Shown: positions 36,158 to 44,815 of the stretch, one piece after another | Numbering within the stretch: position 1 is the first letter of the stretch | Layout of the letters: each line of letters begins with the position of its first letter | From: Roseinatronobacter bogoriensis DSM 18756 | Lineage (GTDB): Bacteria; Pseudomonadota; Alphaproteobacteria; Rhodobacterales; Rhodobacteraceae | Length of the DNA stretch: 64,000 bases | Assembly (NCBI RefSeq): GCF_004366635.1 | Contig: NZ_SORN01000007.1 | Span: 1-64,000 of the forward strand | Reading direction: 5' to 3' | Position numbers and translations under genes: made by a program | The notes under the pieces: model-generated | Database searches by the model: none | The model's input: the letters and a program-made list of their open reading frames with translations, nothing else | Told to the model about the DNA's origin: nothing

Positions 36158-36774
36158 CCATTACCCCATTGGAACTTGTTTTCTATGCAGGTGCGATTCT
36201 GATCTTGTTTCTGACCCCGGGTCCGGTCTGGGTGGCGCTAACCGCGCGGGCCATGTCTGGCGGTTTCACCTCTGCCGCGCCGCTGGCTGTTGGGGTTGCT
36301 TTGGGTGACATGTTATGGCCTTTGGCTGCCATTTTCGGGCTGACATGGATCCTGTCAATCTATGGTGATCTGCTGGAGGCCATGAAATGGGTCGCTGTGG
36401 CTATGTTCGTCGTCATGGGCTGGCAGTTGATCCGCCATGCAGCCCGCGACATTTCGGCTGACAGCCGCCTGACCCGGCCCGGCGCCCTTGCCGGTTTTGC
36501 GGCAGGGGTCACCGTGATTCTGGCCAATCCGAAAGCCATCCTGTTCTATATGGGCGTTCTGCCCGGCTTTTTTGACCTGACCCGCGTGACATGGGCTGAT
36601 ATCACGGCAATCATTCTTGTTTCGGTGTCAATTCCGATGCTGGGCAATCTGATGCTGGCGCTTCTGATCGACCGGGCGCGGGCCTTGCTGCGCTCAGGCA
36701 CAGCCATCGCACGTACCAACCGGATAGCAGGCGGCTTGATGATTGGGGTTGGTATGGTGATTGCCGTTACCTGA
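36154..36774 (+). CDS. LysE/RhtB family exporter
   Basis: Membrane protein of 206 residues with about six hydrophobic segments. The N-terminal LILFLTPGPVWVALTARAMSGG is typical of the LysE/RhtB amino-acid export family, and the mid-protein FAAGVTVILANPKAILFY is the second conserved block. Such proteins export amino acids such as threonine, homoserine or lysine; the substrate here is unknown. The start codon overlaps the recF stop (ATGA), so it is translated from the recF message. It converges with slt. Confidence 0.9.
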   Translation: MTITPLELVFYAGAILILFLTPGPVWVALTARAMSGGFTSAAPLAVGVALGDMLWPLAAIFGLTWILSIYGDLLEAMKWVAVAMFVVMGWQLIRHAARDISADSRLTRPGALAGFAAGVTVILANPKAILFYMGVLPGFFDLTRVTWADITAIILVSVSIPMLGNLMLALLIDRARALLRSGTAIARTNRIAGGLMIGVGMVIAVT

Positions 36775-36785
36775 TCGCCCCCTCC

Positions 36786-38774
36786 TCAGTTGCCGCGCAA
36801 AAGCTGCTCCATCTCGATGGGTTGAGGGCTGCCCGCAAGGCGGGAGCGATAGACCACAAGCGATTCCGCCACACGCATGATGTAATTCCGCGTCTCGGCA
36901 AAAGGTACGCTTTCAACCCAGGTTACAAAATCGACCGAGGCATCGCGCGGGTCGCCAAAGCGGGGAATCCACTGACGCGGGCGGCCCGGCCCGGCATTGT
37001 AGCCCGCAGCCACCAACGCCAGAGAGGGACCAAACTCATCACGCAACTCTTCCAGATAGGCCGCGCCAAGCTGCGCATTCAGGCTGGGGTTTCGTGTCAA
37101 ATCCGCCGCCTCAAACGGTACATCCAGTTTGCGCGCCATCATCTGGCCTGTGCCGGGCAAAACCTGCATCAGCCCACGCGCATCGGCCGGGCTGACAACA
37201 ACAGGGTCAAACTCGCTTTCGCGCCGCGCAATTGCCTTAACCAGATCTGTCGGGACAGGAAGTGCGGTCTGCGCAAGTTCGGTCACCGGGAAATAGGCAC
37301 GCGGCAAGACGATTTCATTCTGGACAGCAAGCTTGGCAATGTTCAGCGCAAAATTCGGCTCTCCCAGTTTCAGCATCAGGTCAGCAAGGGCGCCGATCTC
37401 ATCCTCTTCGGTCAGTTGCCGCGCGAGGAACAGGATAAAGCGGCGCGCCTCATGCCATTCGCCTGCATCGCGCAGCAACAAGGCCGCCTGCAACAGGTCG
37501 GATTGCGCAAGTGAGGTGTTTTGCCAGTCTGGATAGTCTGGTCCGTTTATAAGCGAAGGGTCAAGCGTCATGCCCAGCCTGTCTGCGGCAAGCTGGCCAT
37601 AAAAACTGGTCTGATGTTCGGCCCCGAATTCATAGGCAGCGCGCGCGGTTATTTCATCGCCCATCGCCTCATGCGTGCGACCCTGCCAATAGCCGGAGCG
37701 CCCCAATGTGATCGGGCTGGTACTGCGCACCTGCAACGCCCGAAAATGCGGCAAGGCATCTGCGGGGCGGTTCAGATGCTCCAACGCGATAAAACCAGCC
37801 AGAAACTCAAGGTCCACGAAATTCAGTCCATCTTCCAGCCCATGCGGGGTTGCAAGGTCATATGCGCGCTGAAACTCGCCATCTGACAAGGCACTGCGCA
37901 CCAGAAAGATGCGGCTACGCCCCCATGCATCCGGCAATCCCAACCCCTCAGAGGCGCGCGACTGCGCCAGAATCAACTCTGCCGCGCCATCATGATTGCC
38001 TGCGCGCATACGAAACTGAAAACGGTCATGCATCAGACCAGGGTCGATTTGCAGCGCGTCCGGCACTGCCGCAACCAATGCGTCAACACCTGCGGCACGT
38101 TCTTGAAGGGCAATGCGCGCACGCGCCAGTTGCTGTTGACCTGCGCTTATGCGGTCCAGATGGCGCTGTGCGGCATTCCGCTCTCCGCGCCAAAGCAGCA
38201 TATCGACGCGCGTCGTGTGGTAGGGTTGCAACGCTGCATCGAAAACGCGTAACAGGCGCAGCTCACTTTCACCGCTCATCGGCTCTTCTTGCCAAAGGCG
38301 TTGCGCAAGGCTTTCTGCATCAGACTCGCGCCCTGCGTCTTTCATCGCGAAGATCAGCGCGATCCAGCCCTCCTCAGAAACAGGCTCTCGCTCTGCGAAG
38401 AATTCAAGAATAACCTGTGTGCTTTGGCTGGGTAGCAAAGTCTCTGCCCCGCGCGCCACAGCATTTATCAAGGGCCAATGCCCCTTGCTGTCAAGAAAGG
38501 CCAGATAGTCAGAAAACCCGCCTTCCCCAGCGCGCAACGCCTGCCATGCAATGATGTCCTGTGCGATTGGCGCACTTTGCGCCGCGCGCGCACGGGCACC
38601 CTGCCAATCCGACGACTGTGCCGCACTCAGCGCACTGGCCAGCAGCCCCGCCGCGCGGGCAGGCGGTGGGCTTTCCTGTGCATTGACCGGTGCAATTCCC
38701 ATCACGCCAGCAAGACACAGGGCAATTCCCCAGTTTCTAACAGCCGAGGTCGCACCGTGAGCCATGACATGCAC
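36786..38774 (-). CDS. slt: Soluble lytic murein transglycosylase
   Basis: Protein of 662 residues with a signal peptide (cleavage near VNAQ, about residue 33). Lytic transglycosylases cut peptidoglycan glycan strands with formation of 1,6-anhydromuramic acid. A long alpha-helical TPR-like superhelix (residues about 40-490) precedes the catalytic SLT domain. The catalytic Glu lies in AIARRESEFDP near 517, followed by SPADARGLMQVLPGT and AAGYNAGPGRP, the standard GLMQ and AGYNAG motifs. The size and order match Slt70. It is divergent from dapA (123 bp between starts). Confidence 0.93.
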   Translation of the reverse strand: MHVMAHGATSAVRNWGIALCLAGVMGIAPVNAQESPPPARAAGLLASALSAAQSSDWQGARARAAQSAPIAQDIIAWQALRAGEGGFSDYLAFLDSKGHWPLINAVARGAETLLPSQSTQVILEFFAEREPVSEEGWIALIFAMKDAGRESDAESLAQRLWQEEPMSGESELRLLRVFDAALQPYHTTRVDMLLWRGERNAAQRHLDRISAGQQQLARARIALQERAAGVDALVAAVPDALQIDPGLMHDRFQFRMRAGNHDGAAELILAQSRASEGLGLPDAWGRSRIFLVRSALSDGEFQRAYDLATPHGLEDGLNFVDLEFLAGFIALEHLNRPADALPHFRALQVRSTSPITLGRSGYWQGRTHEAMGDEITARAAYEFGAEHQTSFYGQLAADRLGMTLDPSLINGPDYPDWQNTSLAQSDLLQAALLLRDAGEWHEARRFILFLARQLTEEDEIGALADLMLKLGEPNFALNIAKLAVQNEIVLPRAYFPVTELAQTALPVPTDLVKAIARRESEFDPVVVSPADARGLMQVLPGTGQMMARKLDVPFEAADLTRNPSLNAQLGAAYLEELRDEFGPSLALVAAGYNAGPGRPRQWIPRFGDPRDASVDFVTWVESVPFAETRNYIMRVAESLVVYRSRLAGSPQPIEMEQLLRGN

Positions 38775-38896
38775 CCTTTTTCGCCTTGAAAAACACTGCC
38801 GATAGTTCTAACCGCGTCGATCAGGGCGGCAAGACACAATTGCGCAATCGTATCTGGTCCGCATTCTGTCCGGTAGTTGCAACCAAGGAGGCGCGC

Positions 38897-39775
38897 ATGC
38901 AGATCAGAGGGTCCATTCCAGCACTGGTAACGCCGCTGAAAGATGGCGCGCTCGACATCGACGCATTGCACGCGCTGATTGCGTGGCAGATCGAAGAAGG
39001 CTCTCATGGGTTGGTGCCGGTGGGCACGACAGGCGAAAGCCCGACGTTGAGCCATGCCGAACATTTTCTGGTCATCGAAGAAACGGTGAAAGCCGCAGCA
39101 GGCCGCGTTCCGGTGATTGCGGGGGCCGGATCAAACAACACTTTGGAAGCCATCGGCTTCATGCGTCATGCCGAGAAAGTCGGTGCCGATGCCGCGCTGG
39201 TGGTCACGCCCTATTACAACAAGCCAACGCAAGAAGGGCTGATTGCGCATTTTACCGCGCTGCATGATTGCTGTGAATTGCCCATCATCATCTACAATAT
39301 TCCTGGCCGCTCGGTCGTGGATATGATGCCAGATACGATGGCACGACTGGCGGAGCTGCCGCGCATTATCGGGGTCAAGGATGCGACGGGAAAACTGGAA
39401 CGCGTAAGCCAGCAGCGCCTGACGTGCGGGCCGGATTTCATTCAACTGTCAGGCGAAGATGCCACCGCGCCGGGCTTCAACGCGCAGGGCGGGGTCGGGT
39501 GTATCTCTGTCACCGCGAATGTGGCCCCACGGCTATGCGCAGAGTTTCAGGAAGCAACGCTGGCAGGTGACTACGCGCGGGCACTTCAGATTCACGACAT
39601 TCTTATGCCGTTGCACCTGGCGATTTTTCTGGAACCCGGTCTTGTCGGTGCGAAATATGGCCTCTCGCGGCTTGGCAAATGTAGTGACGAAGTACGCCTG
39701 CCGCTTGTTGGCCTGACAGAGGCCACGCGGCAGAAAATGGATGTGGCAATGCGCCATGCAGGGTTGATCAATTAA
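38897..39775 (+). CDS. dapA: 4-hydroxy-tetrahydrodipicolinate synthase
   Basis: Protein of 292 residues. DapA condenses pyruvate and aspartate semialdehyde, the first step of the DAP/lysine branch that feeds peptidoglycan. The Schiff-base Lys is in GVKDATGKL near 161, the proton-relay Tyr in IIYNIPGR near 133, and the substrate loop VPVGTTGESPTL near the N-terminus. ATG 38897 has AAGGAGG six bases upstream; the frame is open from a TTG at 38786 without conservation. The last 8 bp overlap the end of the convergent EEP-family gene, so no terminator separates them. No tmRNA gene is adjacent. Confidence 0.96.
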   Translation: MQIRGSIPALVTPLKDGALDIDALHALIAWQIEEGSHGLVPVGTTGESPTLSHAEHFLVIEETVKAAAGRVPVIAGAGSNNTLEAIGFMRHAEKVGADAALVVTPYYNKPTQEGLIAHFTALHDCCELPIIIYNIPGRSVVDMMPDTMARLAELPRIIGVKDATGKLERVSQQRLTCGPDFIQLSGEDATAPGFNAQGGVGCISVTANVAPRLCAEFQEATLAGDYARALQIHDILMPLHLAIFLEPGLVGAKYGLSRLGKCSDEVRLPLVGLTEATRQKMDVAMRHAGLIN

Positions 39776-41039
39776 GCTGGCTATCAGGGGCGATGCTGCG
39801 CAAGTCTATATCCAGCCAGACCGGCCGGTGAGAAATTCCTTGTGCAGCGAGCGCTGCGGCCAATTCTGCGTCATCCCCGTCGGCTGCTGGCCAGAGTACG
39901 CCGCTTGAAAGCACATCAATTCCGGCCTCAGGTAGAATGTAGCTGACCCGCAGGTTTCCGGGCGCTCGGGGCCAGTGTACCGTATCCAACTCATGCGGCC
40001 CAAGATGTGCGGCACTGAAGTCATCCTGTGCCGCTTGCAGTGCCCCAGCACTCTGCGGTTGGGGGTCTTGGAGCAATGGGCTTTGCAGCAAAGCGCGCAT
40101 CACCCCGTGCAGGCCATCTCCGTCATAAGGGTCAAGATTGCTGCCCCCGATCAGGACAAAAGGCCCATCTGGCGGAGACATCGGCAAGCGGCCTTCGAGC
40201 AGAGCCAGCCAAAAGGCCGTCTCATCATGATTGCGATACAGATTGCGGCGGCTCTGGCCCCCGAAAACCGGCGGACCAGCCTGATAAATCAGCAGATGCA
40301 GGCGCTGACTTGGCGATATCTGGATCGGAATGTCCCAATGTCCCGTGCTTGACAGGCGCTGCACCTGCAACACGGCGGGGTCCAGCGCGGGCAACAATGC
40401 ATCAGGCAAATCCTGCCACAGAAAATCCGAGAAATCGCGCGCCGATTGGGAACCAACCGGGTAGCGTGACAGAACCGCCAATGCACGCTGGCCTGAAAAA
40501 TGGCCATATCCCTGCGTATCATCCGGGCCATCATCGCGGCCATCGCCATTCATGTCGCGGCCCATCCGCAGGCCCGCATTGGACGGAAATGCAAATGCAT
40601 GGGGAAGCGCCGGGCCGCGCTGGGCGATCATGGTGCCAAAGGCACGAAGCGTGACAAGGCCATGATCATAATCCAACCCTGACAGGACCAGCACATCCGG
40701 CGCGAGGCGGGCGATGATATCGCCCTTGAGCGCGGGCAAATCCGCACCCGCACGGATATCGCGCAGCGCATAACCGGGCCCGCGCGCACCCAGATCAATG
40801 CGCCAGAATACCAGCCGCAAGCTGTCTGGTCCCTTGCACGGCATCGAATTGGTCGCCGCAGATGCAAAGGGATACAGGCAAACGGTCAGGAATAGGCAGA
40901 TTGTGGCGGCAAGGGAACGGCGTCCTGCGCCTCGGCTACCCGGCGACGCTGCGCACGGATGAGCTGCGCCACACGATACATCGCTACACCGCGCATCACC
41001 AGACTGACCGGAATAAAGGCCCAGAGTGAAACCCCCCAT
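39768..41039 (-). CDS. Exported endonuclease/exonuclease/phosphatase (EEP) family protein
   Basis: Protein of up to 423 residues. The region after about residue 65 resembles the EEP (DNase I-like) fold: RLVFWRIDLGARG, PDVLVLSGLDYD, RALAVLSRYPV, and VLIGGSNLDPYDGDG in place of the usual GDFN motif. A NGDGRDDG calcium-loop-like element is near 160. A clear signal peptide (SLAATICLFLTVCLYPFASA, about 42-61) is preceded by 41 residues encoded over the end of the upstream membrane-protein gene. The only canonical start before the signal peptide is ATG 41039, giving a 154-bp overlap; ATG 40844 would delete the signal. Some EEP metal-site residues look altered, so activity is uncertain. Confidence 0.65.
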   Translation of the reverse strand: MGGFTLGLYSGQSGDARCSDVSCGAAHPCAASPGSRGAGRRSLAATICLFLTVCLYPFASAATNSMPCKGPDSLRLVFWRIDLGARGPGYALRDIRAGADLPALKGDIIARLAPDVLVLSGLDYDHGLVTLRAFGTMIAQRGPALPHAFAFPSNAGLRMGRDMNGDGRDDGPDDTQGYGHFSGQRALAVLSRYPVGSQSARDFSDFLWQDLPDALLPALDPAVLQVQRLSSTGHWDIPIQISPSQRLHLLIYQAGPPVFGGQSRRNLYRNHDETAFWLALLEGRLPMSPPDGPFVLIGGSNLDPYDGDGLHGVMRALLQSPLLQDPQPQSAGALQAAQDDFSAAHLGPHELDTVHWPRAPGNLRVSYILPEAGIDVLSSGVLWPAADGDDAELAAALAAQGISHRPVWLDIDLRSIAPDSQLN

Positions 41040-41851
41040 ACCAACGCCAATTGCGTCTCCAACGTGACGGGCTGCACCAGAAATGAGGACAGATGCAGCA
41101 ATGCAGGCAGGGAGAATGGCATGATAATCCCTAACGCAACGTTAATCTGCGCATCACGCTCAAGACGCTGAACAATATCGACCCCTTTGGTCGGGTCAAA
41201 ATTCGGCAGGTTCACCCAGACATTGAATATCTCGGTGCGGCGCGGCCAATAGCCAAATGCAAGCCCGGCAAGAAAAATGAACAAACCAACCAGAGATAAC
41301 GTGTAGGACAGCGCTGCACTGACCTGCACAATCATTAAATGCTCAATGGACAAACCGGGCGGCAGGGAAGCGACAAGAAGCGCGACAGGGCTGAAAGAGA
41401 AATCCAGCAGATTGCCAAGGGCCACCGCGAAACTGGCGAACAGTGTCATTGAATCCGTAACCAACATGATCTCGCGCTGGAGAAGCGTGACCGAAACGAC
41501 AATCACGAAAAACAGGACAAATCTTGTGCGGTTGTAGGGTTTGGCGTCCCGGAATTCGATCAATCCGGGATAGGCTGCAGAATATTCGGTCACAACGACA
41601 ACTGCGGCAAGAATAGCCAGAAAGGTCACACCCTGTGCAATGTCCTGCGAGATTTCAGGAAGCAGCAGGGCCGGTGTCAGAAAGACCAATGCAACCAGAA
41701 ACCCGCGCAATACCAGCATGGTAACTTGCAAGACGGAAATGCGACTACCGCGTCTTTGGGTCATCTTTCCGTTGGATCCAGGCTTTTTTGTTTGCACCAA
41801 TCGCGGCAGTTCTGGCAGCGATCGCCTTACTCTTGACACAATGTTGCCCAT
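40886..41851 (-). CDS. Conserved-looking integral membrane protein, unknown function
   Basis: Protein of 321 residues that I cannot assign to a characterised family. A basic cytoplasmic N-terminus of about 40 residues precedes about seven or eight hydrophobic segments (for example VTMLVLRGFLVALVFLTPALL, ILAAVVVVTEYSAAY, MIVQVSAALSYTLSLVG), and an Arg-rich C-terminus follows (RAQRRRVAEAQDAVP). One soluble loop (NVWVNLPNFDPTKGVDIVQRL, about 215-235) is hydrophilic. It overlaps the 5' end of the EEP-type gene by 154 bp on the same strand, so the two are probably expressed and perhaps function together. Confidence 0.75.
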   Translation of the reverse strand: MGNIVSRVRRSLPELPRLVQTKKPGSNGKMTQRRGSRISVLQVTMLVLRGFLVALVFLTPALLLPEISQDIAQGVTFLAILAAVVVVTEYSAAYPGLIEFRDAKPYNRTRFVLFFVIVVSVTLLQREIMLVTDSMTLFASFAVALGNLLDFSFSPVALLVASLPPGLSIEHLMIVQVSAALSYTLSLVGLFIFLAGLAFGYWPRRTEIFNVWVNLPNFDPTKGVDIVQRLERDAQINVALGIIMPFSLPALLHLSSFLVQPVTLETQLALVWGVSLWAFIPVSLVMRGVAMYRVAQLIRAQRRRVAEAQDAVPLPPQSAYS

Positions 41852-41942
41852 TTCACCAATCCTAGCAAGCTGTATCCCGAGGATCAGCCAACGCCTTCGC
41901 TATTTCGAGTCAAAACTGTTACGCGTTTACATCGAAATTATG

Positions 41943-41975
41943 AAAAAAGTGTGGTACCCATGACAGGTACCACAC
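41943..41975 (-). terminator. Terminator of the leuC-leuD operon
   Basis: On the minus strand a perfect 10-bp stem (GTGTGGTACC / GGTACCACAC, 41949-41958 with 41966-41975) is followed by six T residues, 24 bp after the leuD stop. Confidence 0.88.
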
Positions 41976-41998
41976 ATAAAAGCTCGTTTTTTTTGGGC

Positions 41999-42604
41999 TT
42001 AAACCCAAGGACGGGCCTGAGATGCCTGCGACTCGAAGCTGTCAATTGAAGATACCTTCTCCAATGTCAGCCCGATGTCATCCAGCCCATTCAGCAGACA
42101 GTGCTTCTTGAAAGGGTCAATCTGGAAGTGAAATTCCTGCCCGTCCGAACTGGTGACAGTCTGCGCCTCCAGATCAACTGATATCCGTGCATTCGCACCT
42201 TTGCTGGCATCTTCCATCAACAGATCAACCTGATCCTGCGGCAGCACAATCGGCAGCATCCCGTTCTTGAAGCAGTTATTGTAGAAGATGTCGGCGAAAC
42301 TGGTCGAGATGACGACCCTGATCCCGAAATCCGCCAGCGCCCAAGGCGCATGTTCGCGCGAGGAGCCACAGCCAAAATTGTCGCCTGCAACAAGGATCTG
42401 CGCATTGCGATAAGCAGGCTGATTCAAGACGAAGTCCGGTATCTCGTTGCCATCATCGTCAAAGCGCATTTCATCAAACAGGTTCCTGCCAAGCCCCGAG
42501 CGCTGGATCGTTTTCAGGAACTGCTTGGGAATGATCATATCCGTGTCGATATTGACCAGTGGCATCGGGGCTGCGACGCCCGTAAGTGTCGTGAATTTTT
42601 CCAT
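41999..42604 (-). CDS. leuD: 3-isopropylmalate dehydratase small subunit
   Basis: Protein of 201 residues. With LeuC it isomerises 2- to 3-isopropylmalate in leucine synthesis. It has the swivelling aconitase-like fold: VNIDTDMIIPKQFLKTIQRSG near the N-terminus, NFGCGSSREHAPWAL near 75-90, and FYNNCFKNGMLP. The start at 42604 (MEKFTTLTG) is the usual LeuD start; the frame stays open further upstream across the repeat between leuC and leuD, without conservation. Second gene of leuC-leuD, followed by its terminator. Confidence 0.96.
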   Translation of the reverse strand: MEKFTTLTGVAAPMPLVNIDTDMIIPKQFLKTIQRSGLGRNLFDEMRFDDDGNEIPDFVLNQPAYRNAQILVAGDNFGCGSSREHAPWALADFGIRVVISTSFADIFYNNCFKNGMLPIVLPQDQVDLLMEDASKGANARISVDLEAQTVTSSDGQEFHFQIDPFKKHCLLNGLDDIGLTLEKVSSIDSFESQASQARPWV

Positions 42605-42625
42605 ACTGTCTCTCCTGACCAGAGC

Positions 42626-42670
42626 GCCGGGGCTTTGCCCCGGACCCCAGAGTATTTTTAGCAAGAAAAT
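42626..42670 (+). repeat. Dispersed GC-hairpin plus AT-tail repeat, copy 2
   Basis: A CCGGGGC / GCCCCGG hairpin is followed by GAGTATTTTTAGCAAGAAAAT at 42650-42670. The tail matches 16559-16579 (reverse strand) at 20 of 21 bases. The element fills the leuC-leuD gap and touches the leuC stop codon. Confidence 0.65.
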
Positions 42671-44082
42671 CAGGCAGGCTGTGCCATCATCTCACGGATA
42701 TCGGTCAAGCGGCCTGTAATCGCCGCCGCGGCCGCCATTGCGGGCGACATCAGATGCGTACGCCCGCCGCGGCCCTGACGTCCCTCGAAGTTGCGATTCG
42801 AGGTGGCGGCGCACCGCTCTCCGGGGGACAACTGATCTGGGTTCATCGCCAGACACATCGAGCACCCGGCCAGTCGCCATTCAAAACCCGCATCAATGAA
42901 AATCTGTGCCAGCCCTTCCTCTTCAGCCTGCGCGCGCACCAGTCCGGAACCGGGCACAACCATCGCGCGCAACCCTGCCTTTATCTTCTGGCCTTTCAGA
43001 ATTGCCGCCGCTGCACGCAGGTCTTCGATACGACCATTCGTGCATGACCCGATAAAGACAGTATCAACCTCGATATCGGTCAGCTTCTGGCCGGGCTTGA
43101 GGCCCATATACTCCAATGCGCGACGCGCCGCCTCGACCTTGCCGCCAGAGAAGCTGGCAGGATCCGGCACCTCGCCGGTGATGGGCAGCACATCTTCGGG
43201 CGAGGTGCCCCAAGTGACGACGGGCGCGATATCTTCGCCCTTAAGCGTGACGACCTTGTCCCAATGCGCGTCCGGGTCGGATTTCAGGGTCTTCCACCAC
43301 GCCAATGCTGCGTCCCATTGTGCCCCCTTCGGTGCATGGGGCCGCCCCTGAACATAGTCGAAGGTTTTCTGATCGGGGGCGATCAGGCCCGCGCGCGCGC
43401 CGCCCTCGATGGCCATGTTGCACACGGTCATGCGGCCTTCCATCGACAGTTCCTCAATGGCCTGGCCGCAATATTCGATCACATAGCCTGTGCCGCCCGC
43501 CGTCCCGGTGGCCCCGATCACCGAGAGCGTGATATCCTTGGCGGTCACGCCAGGGGGCAGCGACCCCGTGATCTCGACCTTCATGTTCTTGGATTTTTGC
43601 TGGATCAGTGTTTGCGTGGCCAGCACATGCTCGACCTCGGAAGTGCCGATCCCGTGTGCAAGCGCCCCGAAGGCCCCATGCGTTGCCGTATGGCTGTCGC
43701 CGCAGACAACCGTCATGCCGGGCAGGGTCCAGCCCTGCTCCGGGCCAACAATATGCACGATGCCCTGGCGGACATCGTTAACCGGGTAGTAATTCACGCC
43801 GAATTCGCGTGCATTGCGGTCAAGCGCGTCGACCTGAATACGCGATTCCTCATTCTCGATACCGTTTTCACGATCTGGCGTAGTCGGCACATTGTGATCA
43901 GGCACCGCGATTGTCTTTTCTGGTGCACGCACCTTGCGCCCGGCCATGCGAAGCCCTTCAAAGGCTTGCGGGCTGGTAACTTCGTGGACAAGGTGGCGGT
44001 CGATATACAGCAGGCAGGTGCCATCTGCATCTTCATGGACAACATGAGCGTCCCAGATTTTATCATACAGGGTCTTGGGCAT
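42670..44082 (-). CDS. leuC: 3-isopropylmalate dehydratase large subunit
   Basis: Protein of 470 residues of the aconitase superfamily with a 4Fe-4S cluster bound by three cysteines: one in VFIGSCTNGR near 347 and two in AGCSMCLAMNP near 407 and 410. The N-terminal PKTLYDKIWDAHVV and the later GDSHTATHGAFGALAHGIG are family hallmarks. First gene of leuC-leuD. The 346-bp upstream region is shared with rsfS in divergent orientation and contains a possible 29-codon minus-strand frame, but no leucine-codon run or attenuator is obvious. Confidence 0.97.
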   Translation of the reverse strand: MPKTLYDKIWDAHVVHEDADGTCLLYIDRHLVHEVTSPQAFEGLRMAGRKVRAPEKTIAVPDHNVPTTPDRENGIENEESRIQVDALDRNAREFGVNYYPVNDVRQGIVHIVGPEQGWTLPGMTVVCGDSHTATHGAFGALAHGIGTSEVEHVLATQTLIQQKSKNMKVEITGSLPPGVTAKDITLSVIGATGTAGGTGYVIEYCGQAIEELSMEGRMTVCNMAIEGGARAGLIAPDQKTFDYVQGRPHAPKGAQWDAALAWWKTLKSDPDAHWDKVVTLKGEDIAPVVTWGTSPEDVLPITGEVPDPASFSGGKVEAARRALEYMGLKPGQKLTDIEVDTVFIGSCTNGRIEDLRAAAAILKGQKIKAGLRAMVVPGSGLVRAQAEEEGLAQIFIDAGFEWRLAGCSMCLAMNPDQLSPGERCAATSNRNFEGRQGRGGRTHLMSPAMAAAAAITGRLTDIREMMAQPA

Positions 44083-44399
44083 GGCGATCTCTCTCGGATT
44101 GGAAGTAGCTTTGCTGAGGAAACGACTGGCCAGATGGCCAGCAACCGACGTCAGCTGAGGCGTGCGAGCACCGATCGCGCATCGCTTTCAAAGCGTTGCG
44201 GCAGGCGGGCGTGGTCCGACATGTCAAAAAAGCGTTTCATGGGCTGGTAAATACGCCCGAATCAGCGTTATGGCAACGACAGAAGAGGCAGCCGTTCAAT
44301 CTGCGTCGCTGAAGGGCTTCACCATGATGCGAAGTTTTTCACGCGATCATTGAGAAATAGCGGCGCCAATGTTATATTGAAGCTGTCAACATGTATCAC
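44083..44399. other. Divergent intergenic region between leuC and rsfS
   Basis: About 317 bp. It contains an inverted repeat CTGGCCA / TGGCCAG (44126-44141) and, on the minus strand, a 29-codon frame (44240 down to 44151) without a clear Shine-Dalgarno. No recognised riboswitch or T-box. Promoters for both genes must lie here, but I could not place them confidently. Confidence 0.45.
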
Positions 44400-44428
44400 A
44401 GGAGGACAGGTCTCTGTCTCATATCGAC

Positions 44429-44815
44429 ATGACCGCCAGTGCGGACCACTCAGCCAAAGCGCCCGCTGCGCAGATCAGCAGCGATGCGATACTTGAGCTG
44501 GTTTTGACCTCGCTTGACGACGACAAGGCCGAAGACATCCAGACAATCGACCTGCATGGGAAAACCGCTATGGCGGACCATATGGTGATATGCTCTGGCC
44601 GTTCTACCCGACAGGTCGCAGCAATTGCCCAAAAGCTTCTGGACCGGCTGAAGGAAACCTTTCGCCTGACAGCACGCAGCGAGGGCAAGGATGTCGGCGA
44701 CTGGGTGCTGATAGATGCCGGCGATGTGGTCGTTCATATCTTCCGCCCGGAAGTGCGCGAGTTCTACCAGCTTGAAAAGATGTGGCAGGACACAGGCATC
44801 AAGCCCGCAGGCTGA
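44429..44815 (+). CDS. rsfS: Ribosomal silencing factor RsfS
   Basis: Protein of 128 residues from ATG 44429. RsfS binds L14 of the 50S subunit and blocks joining of subunits when nutrients are short. The family core is clear: LTSLDDDKAEDIQTIDL, ADHMVICSGRSTRQVAAIA and EGKDVGDWVLIDAGDVVVHIF. The start is doubtful: the excellent GGAGG at 44401-44405 is 23 nt before this ATG, too far, but 8 nt before an in-frame CTG at 44414, which would add five residues. The stop and the rlmH start share a base (TGATG), the usual coupled rsfS-rlmH pair. Confidence 0.93.
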   Translation: MTASADHSAKAPAAQISSDAILELVLTSLDDDKAEDIQTIDLHGKTAMADHMVICSGRSTRQVAAIAQKLLDRLKETFRLTARSEGKDVGDWVLIDAGDVVVHIFRPEVREFYQLEKMWQDTGIKPAG

